Assembly: GCA_943736015.1 (NCBI GenBank)
Contig: OX031063.1
Coordinates: 8,475,001-8,539,000 of the forward strand
DNA: 64,000 nucleotides
From: Tridacna crocea
Taxonomy: Eukaryota > Mollusca > Bivalvia > Cardiida > Cardiidae
Direction: 5' to 3'
This document shows positions 13,401 through 25,500 of the stretch, piece after piece. Numbering within the stretch: the stretch's first letter is position 1; every line of letters starts with the position of its first letter. The translations under genes and the position numbers were made by a program. The notes below the pieces were generated by a model. The model saw only the letters and a program-made list of their open reading frames with translations. It did no database searches and was not told the DNA's origin.

Positions 13401-14607
13401 AAACGAAATTCTTTGTTTTTTAGTGTATCCATTAGCGAAAGAATTGAATTTACAAACTATTGTTTTAGATTTAGGGCTGTTATTTATTATTATTATTATT
13501 ATTATTGATGTACTGGTTGTTTTGCTTTTAATCCAATTTTTGAAAAATCAGTAATTTAGCGGAAAAAGTTGAGTCAATGCAAATCTGTCTTCACGCTTGA
13601 TATTTAGAGGTAAGTTACGTGTAATAACTATAGTACTCGTTTGTGACAAGAAAGAATTAACCGTCCTTTACTTTTGTTCTTACTTATTATATTTTTAGAC
13701 CAGAGAAGACCGCATCATGAAACAGTATGAATGTAAAGAATTGACGTCGAACAATACAGAACCTATAGAGCCAAAAGACTTAATAAATCTGATAGAAAAA
13801 GTGTTACACTGGCAGCAGGAGCTATCAGATGCTTCTCCTGTTTTGGTGCATTGTCCGTAAGTTATTTTTGTTTTGTTTTTCATCGCTGAAAGTACATATC
13901 AACATATACGCATAAATTGTGATGTCATCTGAACTCATTCGGCAGTTCTTCAGTTATCCTTTTTCTTCATTTTATTTTTCCATGAAATTTGATCTATAAA
14001 ATGAATGAACCAATCTTCATTTTAACAATCAGAGACAAGTGTGAGTTGTTGAACTCTTAAAATCATGACATGAAATTGGATCTATAAAATGAAGTTTATC
14101 TAAGAGCAGATTGATCATAAGGTAGAATAGTTCTCTAACCTATAAAAAAAAAATACAAAAAGGAGACGGAGCCATATCAGTCAGTGCAGACAAGGATACT
14201 TTTTGTGGGTGTGTTAAACTCCTTCTTTCTCAGAGGGTGGCCCTTTTCTTTTGATTTTAGATGATCTGTTTTTGACATGTTCTTTGTCTTTCAATATCTA
14301 ATCTTTTTCTAAATGGCAAAAATGTTCCTTGAATTATCTGTAAAGGGGCTAACAACGTTATTGCTTTTCTACTTACAGAACAGGAACTGAGATATGTGGA
14401 TTGGTTTGTATCCTCTTGAACGAGTTAAACAGAATGAAAAAACGTGGTGGGGTCTTAAATATCTTACAATCAGTCAAAACAATGAAAGCTAGAGATTTTG
14501 GAGTTGTTTCCGCTTACGTAAGTGATGCTTTGGTGGTCCATTTTCTTATTAGATCCATGTCCATTGAGCCAGCTCGACATTCCAGCTTAACCACCAGCTC
14601 AACAGCA

Positions 14608-14687
<80 letters not shown>

Positions 14688-16493
14688 AAAATCGATGTCC
14701 GTTGAGCAAACTCGCCATTGCAGCTCAACCCCAAGCTCAACAGTAAAAATACTCATACATATATTCGATCAATGTCCGTTGAGCCAGCTCGACATTACAG
14801 CTCAACCACCAGCTCAACAGCAAAAATACATATTTATGTCAAAATCAAAGTCCGTTGAGCCAGCTCGACATTCCAGCTCACCAGCCAGCTAATCAGTAAA
14901 AATACCAATACATTATGCTTCGATCAATGTCCGTTGAGCCAGCTCGAAATTCAAGCTTAATGGACAGCTGAACAGCCAAAATACATACATATATATGTCA
15001 AAATCAATGTCCGTTGAGCCAGCTCGACATTCCAACTTAACCGCCAGCTTAACAGCAAAAACAATAAAACTACATATATATGTCAAAATCAAATTCCGTT
15101 GAGCCAGCTCGACATTCTAGCTCAACCACCAGCTCAACAGCAAAAATACATGTATATGTCAAAATCAAAGTCTGTTGAGCCAGCTCGACATTCCAGCTCA
15201 TTGGCCAGCTCAACAGTTAAAATAATTAAACATATGTTTCGATCAATGTCCGTTGAGCCAGCTCGACATTCCAGTTCAACCAACAGCTCAACAGTAAAAG
15301 TACTTAAACACATGTTTCGATCAATGTCTGTTGAGCCAGCTCGATATCCCAGCTCAACCAACAGCTCAACAGCAAAAATACATATATATGTCAAAATCAA
15401 GAAGTCTGTTGAGCCAGCTTGACATTCCATCTCGACTGCCAGCTCAACAGTAAAAATACTTATACATATGTTTCAAAAAAGGCCGTTGAGCCAGCTGGAA
15501 ATTTCAGCTCAACCGCCAGCTCAACAGTAAAAATATTCATACATATGGTTCCGTCAATGTCTGATGATCCATCTCGACATTCCAGCTCAAAGGCTAGCTT
15601 AACAGCTCAACAGCCAAAATACATATACATGTCAAAATCAAAGTCTGTTGAGCCAGTTCGGCATTCCAATCCAACGGCCAGGTCAACAGGAAAAAATAAA
15701 TATACGTATCAAAATCAAAATCTTTTGAGCCAGTCGACATTCCAGTTCTTCCGCCAGCTCAACAGTAAAAATACTAATACATATGTTTCTATCAATGTTC
15801 GTTGTGCCAGCTCAACCACAAGCTAAAGAGCAAAAATACATATATATCTCAAAAATCAAACCTTCTTTTAGCCAGCTCGACAATCCAGCTCAACCGCCAG
15901 CTCTATAATAAAAATTCTCATACATATTTTTATTGTCTGTTGTGGCAGCTTAACATTCCAGCTCAACTGCCAGCTCAACAGCAACAATACATATATATGT
16001 CAAAATCGCAGTCTGTTGAGCCACCTCGACATTTCAGCTTAACCGCCAGCTCAACAATAAAAATACGTATACATATTTCCATCAATATCTGTTGAGCCAG
16101 CTCGACATTCCAGCTCATCAGTCAGCTCAACAGCAAAAATACATATATATGTTCTGAGCAAAGTAGGAATCGGGACAATTCCGGAATTGTCCTGCGCAAA
16201 GTAGGAATTCTCACTTTGTTGGGCAAAGTAAGAATTCCTACCTGGCACGGTTCAAAGTAGGAATCGGGACAAAGTGAGAATCTTTTGTTTTCCCTGCGAG
16301 GGGTGGGAATATATTTTCAGGATTGTGGGCCTTGTAGTTCAGAACCAATCACGGAGATGGTAATTAAACTAATAATTGGTTAATTATCTGCGTTTAATTA
16401 TGTTGATCAAAGGGGTTAAATATCATCCAGTATTTTACTTAGGAAGATTAATAGATTTGTTTTTCTCACTTGCGGTATGTCATTCGATCTGGA

Positions 16494-16532
<39 letters not shown>

Positions 16533-19500
16533 AAATAAATACATAAATAAATAGATAAACTCTTACAAACGCTTAAACATCTCCAGCCTTGACCGAAGCA
16601 CGTTGCTAAAGAAAATAAGACAAGAATTAGTTCAACAGCAGATATAAAATAAGGCCTCCTCTGTCCTATGGATACCGAATAAACGCAGTTCATACAATAA
16701 TAGACTTATCAAAAAATCTATGTAAAGTATGGGCATCAGTTTTAAGATGTAAGAAACGACGAGAAGAGAATCATGCTTACCAGAATGTAAAACCTTTGCA
16801 ACGTAACTATAATATTCTCACTTTACTCTATACCCTTTGAATTCTAACTTTGTCCACGCCTACTCCTAATTTGCGCAGGGACTATATCTGACCGTAATAC
16901 AATGTTTCTCCCTTGCGCAATTCTAGAATTGTCCGGTACAATTCCGGAGTGGACGGACAGAGTAGGAATTCCTACTTTGCGCAGGACATATATATGTCAA
17001 AATCAAAGTCCGTTAAGCCAGCTCGACATTCCAACTCAACGGCCAGCTCAACAGCAAAAATACATTTATATGTCAAAATCAAAATCCGTTCAGCCTGCTC
17101 GACATTCCAGCTCAACGGCCAGCTAAACAGCAAAAATAAATATATATATCAAAATCAAAATCCATCGAGCCAGATCATCATTCCAGCACAACCGCCATCT
17201 CAACAGCAAACATACATATATTTCAAAAAGAGAGTCCGTTGAGCCTGGTCAAGATTCCAGCTCAACGTCCAGCTCAACAGTAAAAATACTTATACGCATG
17301 CTTCAAACAATGTCCGTTTAGACACCTTGGAATTCCAGTTCAACGGCCAGCTAAACAGCAAAAATGGATATAAATGTGAAATCGAAATCCGTTTAGCCAG
17401 CTCGACATTCGAGTTGAACTGCCAGCTCAACAGTAAAAAATACTGATTCATATGTATCGAACAATGTCCGTTAAGCCAGCTCGACATTACAGCTCAACCA
17501 ACATAGGATATTCTAGCACATATACCAAAGCCCTAAAATATAGGCTGCTAAGCCAAAGTGTCAAAAATTCCTGACGTTTACGTGTTTCGTGACATTATTA
17601 GGACAGCACGTTATGAAAAAAACTATGCCGTTCTTTAATAAAAGTTCCACACTTTGAAAGGTGTATTCACTCATCTTTCAGAGGATAGGTAGCAATTGTC
17701 TGGCAGTTTACCACTCCAAGAACTGGCACACTCGATGGAATGCTTCATTACATCAATCTCACTATTTTTCTAACCAGAAAAAATGACTTCTTTTATCATG
17801 ACATCTTTCACTCTTAATCAAACAAGAAATTTCTGAGTAACAGAATAGCATTTTTCGTTTTCATCAGGAAATTTCAAACGTTAATAATCTTAAAGATTTA
17901 ACATTAGAATTTTCTAGAACACATACAGAAGCTTTAAACTTTATACTACTAAACCAAAGAGTCAAAGAGTCCTTACGTTCACGTGTTTCGTGGCATTATT
18001 ATGACAGCACGTTATGAAAAAACTATGCCGTTCTTTAATAAAAGTTTCACACATCGAAAAGTGTATTCTGTCAGCTTTCAGAGGATAGACACTAATTGTC
18101 TGCCAGCTGACCACTCCAAGAACTGGCACACTCGATGAATTGCTTCATTATATCAACCTTCCTATATTTCTAACCAGACAAAAAAAAACTGACTCATGCA
18201 AACAAGACATCTTTAACTCTTGATCAAACATAAAGTTTCTCAGTAACAGCTGGTCAATAGCATTTCCTTTTCTTTTTCATCGGAAGATTTGAAACATTAA
18301 TTGTCTTGAACATTAAAAAATAGAATTTTCTAGCACATAATTAAAAGCTTTAAACATAAGGCTATTAAGCAAAAGACTCAAAGGGTCTTGACGTTTACGT
18401 GTTTCGTGGCATCATTAAGACAGCACGTTATGAAAAAAACTATGCCGTTCTTTAATAAAAGTTTCACACATCGAAAAGTGTTTCCAGTTAGCTTTCACAG
18501 GATAGGCAGTAATTGTCTTGTAGTTGATCACTCCAAGAACTGGCACACTCGATGGAATGCTTCATTAAATCAACCTTCCTATGTTTCTAACTAGAGGAAA
18601 TAAACCGACGTACGCAAACAAGACATCTTTAATTCTTAATCATACCAGATATTTCTGAGTAACACGTTTTCGTTCGCAATTTTTCGTTTTCTTTAGGAAA
18701 TTTCAAACATTAATTGTCTTGACAATCAAAAATTAGAATCTGACACATATACAGAAGCCTTAAACTTTAGGCTACTAGGCCAAAAAGTCAAAGCTTCCTT
18801 TACGTTTACGTGTTTCGTGGCAATTTTATGATAGCCATTTCTGAACAAACTATGCCGTTCTGTAATAAAAGTTTCACACATCGAAAAGTGTTTTCAGTCT
18901 GCTTTTAGAGGATAGGCACTAATTGTCTGGCAGTTGACCACTTCAAGAACTGGCACACTCGATGGAATGCTTCATTTAATCAACCTTCCTATGTTTCTAA
19001 CCAGAGGAAATAAACCGACGTACGCGAACAAGACATCTTTAATTCTTAATCATACAAGACATTTCTGAGTAACACATTTTCGTCCGCAATTTTGCGTTTT
19101 CATTAGGAAATTTCAAACATTGATTGTCTTAAAAATTAAAAATTTAAATTTTTTAGCACATGAACAATAGCGATTAAATGAAGGCTAGTTAGCCAAATAC
19201 CCAATGAGTCCTGACGTTTACGTGTTTCGTGGCATTTTTAAAACAGCACCTTATGAAAAAACTATGCCGTTCTTTAATAAAAGTTTCACACATCAAAATG
19301 AGTATTCAGTCAGCTTTCAGAGGATAGGTAGTAATTGTCTGCCAGTTGACCACTCCAAGAACTTGCATACTCAATGATATGCTTTATTGAATGAACCTTC
19401 CTATGTTTCTATGCAGAAAAAAAAACGACGTTTTTCATTACGACATCTTAAACCCTTAATCAAACAAGACATTTTTTAGTATTATATGGTGAATAGCATT

Positions 19501-22500
19501 TTTTTGTTTTCATTAGAAAATTTCAAACATTAATTGGCTTTCAAATTAAGAATTAGAATTTTCAGGCGCATATACAGAAGCCTTACGCTTAGGCTACTGA
19601 GCCAGAAAAAAACGACATCTTTCAAGACATCTTTAACTTTTAATTAAACAAGAAATTTCTAAGTAACAGCTGGTGAAAAGCATTTTTCGTTTTCATTAGG
19701 GAATTTCAAACATTTATAATCTTAAAGATGAAAAAATTAGAATTTCCTAGAACATATACAGAAGCTTTAAACTTTAGGCTACTAAACCAAAGAGTCAAAG
19801 AATCCTTACGTTCACATATTCCATGGCATTATGAAAACAGCACGTTATGAAAAAATATACCGTTCTTTAATAAAAGTTTTACACATAGAAAAGTGTATTC
19901 TGTCAGCTTTCAGAGGATAGGCAGTAATTGTCTGGCAGTTGACCACTCCAAGAACTGGCATGCTCGATGGAATGCTTCATTAAATCAACCTTCTTATGCT
20001 TCTATCCAGAGATAAAACGACGTCTTTCTTCACGACATTTTTAACTCTTAATCAAACAAGAAATTTCTATGTAACAGCTGGTGAATAGCATTTTTTTCAT
20101 ATTCATCAGGATGTTTCAAACATTAAATGTCTTGAAAATTAGAAAGTAAAAAAAATTAGCACATATATAAACGGTTTAAACTTTAGGTTACTGGGCCTAA
20201 GATCAAAGAATCCTAACGTTTACGTGTTCTGTGGCATTATTTAGAAAGCACGTTCTGAAAAAACTATGTCGTTCTTAAATAAAAGTTTAACATATCGAAA
20301 TGAGTATTCAGTCAGCTTTCAGACAATACGTGGAAACAGTCTGACAGATGCCTACTCCAAGATCTGGCACACTCGATAGAATTCTTCATGAAATGAACCT
20401 TCCTATGTTTCTATCAAGAGCAAAAACGACGTCTTTCATCACGACATCTTTAATTCTTAATCAAACAAGAAATTTCTGAGTGAAACCTGGTCAATAGCAT
20501 TTTTATCGTTTCCATTAAGAAATTTCAAACATTATTGTCTTGGAAATTAGAGATCAAAAGGCATTTTTAAGACAGCACGTTATGAAAAAACAATGCCGTT
20601 CTTTAATAAACATTCCACACATCGAAAAGAATATTCTGTCAGCTTACAGAGGATAGGCAATAATTGTCTGGCAGTTGACCACTCTAAGAACTGGCACACT
20701 CGATGGAATGCTTCATTAAATCAACCTTCCTCTACCTCTAACCAGAAGAAAAAAAAAACCGACGTATGCGAACAAGACATCTTAAACTCTTAATCATACA
20801 AGACATTTCAAAGTAATATGTTTTCGTTCGTAATTTTTCGTTTTCATCAGGAAAATTCAATCATTTATTGTATAAACAGTTAAAAATCAAAATTTTCTGG
20901 CACATATACAGAAGCCTTAAACTTTCGGCTACTAGGCCAAAAAGTTAAAGATTCCTGACGTTAACATGTTTCGTGGCAATTTTATGATAGCACTTTCTGA
21001 ACAAACTATGCCGTTCTTTAATAAAAGTTTCACACATCGAAAAGTGTTATCAGTAAGCTTTCAGAGGATAGGCAGTAATTGTCTGGCAGTTGACCACTCC
21101 AAGAACTGGCACACTAGATGGAATCATCATTAAATGAACATTCCCGTTTCTGACCAAACAAAAACAACGCGCGCGCGATCAAGACATCTTTAACTCTTAA
21201 TCAAACAAACGATTTCTAAATAACACATGGTCAATAGCATTTTTTTCATTTTCATTAGGAAATTTCAAACAATAATAATTCTCTTGCAAACCAAATGTTA
21301 GGATATTCTAGCACATTTACCAAAGCCCTAAAATTTAGGCTGCTAAGCCAAAGTGTCAAAAATTCCTGACGATTACGTGTTTCGTGACATTATTAGGACA
21401 GCACGTTATGAAAAAACTATGCATTCTTTAATAAAAGTTCCACACATTGAAAGGTGTATTCACTCATCTTTCAGAGGATAGGTATTTATTGTCTGGCAGT
21501 TGACCACTCCAAGAACTGGCACACTCGTTGGAATGCTTCATTGCATCAATCTCCCTATGTTTCTAACCAGAAAAAACGACGTCGTTTATCATGACATCTT
21601 TCACTCTTAATCAAACAAGAAATTTCTGAGTAACAGCTGGTGAATAGCATTTTTCGTTTTCATCAAGGAATTTCAAATGTTAATTATCTTAAAGATTAAA
21701 ATTTAAAATTTCCAGAACAAATACAGAAGCTTTAAACTTTAGGCTACTAAACGAAAGAGTCAAAGAGTCCTTACGTTCACGTGTTTCGTGGCATTATCAT
21801 GACAGCACATTATGAAAAAACTATGCCGTTCTTTAATGAAGTTTCACACATCGAAAAGCGTATTTAGTCAGCTTTCAGAGGATAGGCAGTAATTTTCTGG
21901 CAGTTCACCACTCCAAGAACTGGCCCACTCTATGGATTGCTTCATTATATCAACCTTCCTATATTTCTAACGAGACAAAAAAAAAAAAAAACCTGACGCA
22001 TGCAAACAAGACATCTTTAACTCTTGATCAAACAAAAAATTTCTCAGTATAAGCTTGTCAATAGCATTTCCTTTTCCTTTTCATCGGAAAATTTGAAACA
22101 TTAATTGTCTTGAACATTAAACAAGAGGGCCAAGATAGCCCTGGATCGCTCACCTGAATTTTTGAGAGGACCATAGCCTTTTATAAGAAGGTATTGAAAC
22201 ACAACAAAATCACTATTTTGCCAAGCAATTTTTAAAAGGTAACCAGTAAAAGTCCTTTCAAAATCTGGCCATCAGTTTCAGAAAAGAAGAATTTATAGGA
22301 CTTTCTTAATTTCCGTACTGTGCAAGTAGCCCCCATTTACCAGAGCCATGTCCCTTGACCTATCAAAATTTCGCGAACAAATTTTGATAAAAGTCATTCA
22401 AGGAATATTTCCGTGAAATAATTTTCAAATCCGACCAGCCGTTTAAGAGAAGAAGAATTTTCAAGAAATTCTTCATTTCAATATAGTGCAAGTAGCCCCC

Positions 22501-25500
22501 ATTCACCAGAGCAATGTTTCTCTTCGAATCAAACTTTCACGAACAATTTTTGAAAACGATCACCCAAGGAATATCTCTGTGAAAATTTTCCAAAATCTGA
22601 CCAGCCGTTTCAGAAAAGAAGAATTTTTAAGAATTTCTTCCTTGCCATATAGTGCAAGAAGCCCCCATTCACCAGAGCTATGTTTCTTGACGAATCAAAA
22701 TTTCACGAACACTTTTTGAAAAGGGTCATCCGAGGAACATCTCTGTGAAATTATTTCAAAATCTGACCGCATTCACCAGAGCCAAGTTTCTTTACGGACC
22801 AAAATTTCACGAACAAATTTTGAAAAGGGTCACCCAAAGAACATCTCTGTGAAATTATTTCAAAATCTGACCAGCGGTTTCAGAGAAGAAGAATTTTTAA
22901 GAATTTCTTCATTTCTGTATATTGCAAGAAGCCCCCTTTCACCAGAGCCATGTTTCTTGATGGATCAAAATTTCGCGAACAATTTTTGAAAAGGGTCACC
23001 CAAGGAACATGTATGTGAAGTTATTTCAAAGTCTGGCCAGCGGTTTCAGAGAAGAAGAATTTTTAAGACTTCCTTCATTTTTGTATAGTGCAAGAAGCCC
23101 CCATTCACCAGAGCCATGTTTCTTGACGGATCAAAATTTCACGAACACTTTTTGAAAAGGGTCACCCAAGGAACATCTCTGTGAAATTATTTTATAATCT
23201 GGTCAGCGGTTTCAGAGAAGAAGATTTTTAAATAATTTCCTAAAAAAATCCATTTTGTTGCCATGGCAACCAGAGTTTTTGACGGAATCAAATTCTGTGA
23301 ACTCTTTTCAAAGGGGACCTCCCAAGGAACATTCCAGCCAAGTTTGGTCCAAATTGTCCCAGCAGTTTATGAGGAGTTGATGTTTAAAGAATTGTTGACG
23401 ACGCAAGACGCGCGACAGACGACACACGACGGACGACGGACACGGGGTGATTCTAAAAGCTCCCCTTGAGCACGTTGTGCTCAGGTCAGCTAAAAATAGA
23501 ATTTCCTAGCACATTATTAAAAGTTATAAACATTAGGCTATTAAGCCAAAGACTCAAAGGGTCCTGACGTTTACGTGTTTCGTGGCATCAGCACGTTATG
23601 AAAAAACTATGCCGTTCTTTAATAATAGTTTCATACATCGAAAAGAGTATTCAGTCATCTTTCAGAAGATAGGTATTAATTGTCTTGCACTTGGCCACTC
23701 CAAGAACTGGCACACTCGATGGAATACTTCATTAAATCAACCTTCCTATGCTTCTATTCAGAGAACAAACGACGACTTTCTTCACGACATCTCTAACTCT
23801 TAATCATACAAGAAATTTCTGAGTAACAGCTGGTGAATAGCATTTTTTATATTCATCAGGAAATTACAAACATTAAATGTCTTGAAAATCAAAAAGTAAA
23901 AATTTTTAGCACATATACAAACGCTTTAAACTTTAGGTTACTGAGCCAAAGATCAAAGAGTCCTAACGTTTACGTGTTATGTGGCATTATTTAGAAAGCA
24001 CGTAATGAAAAAACAATGCCGTTCTTAAATAAAAGTTTCATATATCGAAAAGATAAAAACAACTATGCCGTTCTTTAATAAAAGTTTCACATATCGAAAG
24101 AGTATTTACACATCTTTCAGAGTATAGGCAGTAATTGTCTGGCAGTTGACCACTCCAAGAACTGGCACATTCGATGGAATGCTTAATAAAATCAAACTCC
24201 CAATATTTCTAACCAGACGAAAAAAACTGATGCGTGCAAACAAGACATATTTAACTCTTAATCAAACAACAAATTTCTCAGTAACAGCTGGTCAATAGCA
24301 TTTCTTTTCATTTTTATCAGAAAATTTGAAACATTTATTGTCTTGAACAATAAAAAATAGAATTTTCTATCACATATATAAAAGCTATAAGCATTAGGCT
24401 ATTAAGCCAAAGTCTCAAAGGGTCCTGACGTTTACGTGTTTTATGTCATCATTAAGACAACACGTTATGAAAAAACTATGCCTTTCTAAAAAAAAGATCC
24501 ACACATCAAAAAGGGTATTCAGTCATCTTTCAGAAGATAGGTGGTGATTGTCTGGCAGTTGACCACTCCAAGAACTGGCACACTCGATGGAATGCTTCAT
24601 TAAATCAACCTTCCTATGTTTCTATCCAGAGGAAAAACGACGTCTTTCATTACGACATCTTCAACTGTTAATCAAACAAGAAATTCCTGAGTTACAGCTG
24701 GTGAATGGCATTTTTCATATTCATCAGGAAGTTTCAAATATTAAATGTCTTGAAAATTAAAAACTAAAGATTTTTAGCACATAAACAGAAGCTTTAAACT
24801 TTAGGTTACTGAGCCAAAGATCAAAGATTCCTTACCTTCAAGTGTTTCGTGGCATTTTTAAGACACCACTTTATGAAAAAACTATGCTGTTCTTTCATAA
24901 AAGTTCCACACATCGAAAAGAGTATTCAGTAAGCTTTCAGAGGATAAGCAGTAATTGTCTGGCAGTTGACCACTCCACGAACTGACACACTCGATAGAAT
25001 GCTGCTTTAAATCAAACTTCCTATCTAACAAGAAAAAACCGACGTTTGAGAATAACACATCTTTAATTCTTAATCATTCAAGACATTTCTCAATAACAGG
25101 TGGTCGTTGGCAATTTTTCATTTTCATTAGGAAATTTCAAACATTAATTGTCTTGAAAATTAAAGTTTAGAAATTTCTAACACATATACAGAAGCTTTAA
25201 ACTTAAGGCTACTAAGCCAAAGACCCAAAGAATCCTGACGTTTACGTGTTTCGTTGCATTATTAACCCTTTACTCCATAGAAACTCATTTCTACGCATTG
25301 CTTGTAGGAGCCTCTGGAAAACACTGTGGCAAAAGGTGAAATTGCTCTTGTCGAGGAATTCCACCTTTTGCCACAATGTTTTCTTTGCTATAAAAAGGTG
25401 TCATATACAAATAAGAAACTGCTTCATCCTTGCTGCTATTTAGGGACAATTATAGATACCACACAAATGTGAAATTATTAAGACACAAATGCATTATAGG

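Larger units (their letters stand above)
14548..17504 (+). repeat. 78-bp minisatellite, left array
   Basis: About 27 diverged units, each built from 'tgtccgttgagccagctcg', 'acattccagctcaaccgcc', 'agctcaacagcaaaaatac' and 'atatatatgtcaaaatcaa'. CCAGCTCAAC recurs inside each unit. The array begins about 30 bp after the exon donor at 14517. It is interrupted by a CA/TA microsatellite and by an element at 16152-16984. Open reading frames seen across it are by-products of the periodicity. The same satellite lies inverted at 27664-29970. Confidence 0.9.

Noticed and set aside
14514-15430. Overlapping open frames of 63-163 codons on both strands of the minisatellite, some with IYIYIY or CVCVCV runs
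   Set aside because: They follow the 78-bp period and the CA/TA microsatellite. Only the first 39 codons of the 163-codon frame are the real phosphatase exon.
14548-17504. CRISPR-like periodic repeats
   Set aside because: Units are contiguous and all parts diverge alike, with no unique spacers and no cas genes. The genome is eukaryotic.
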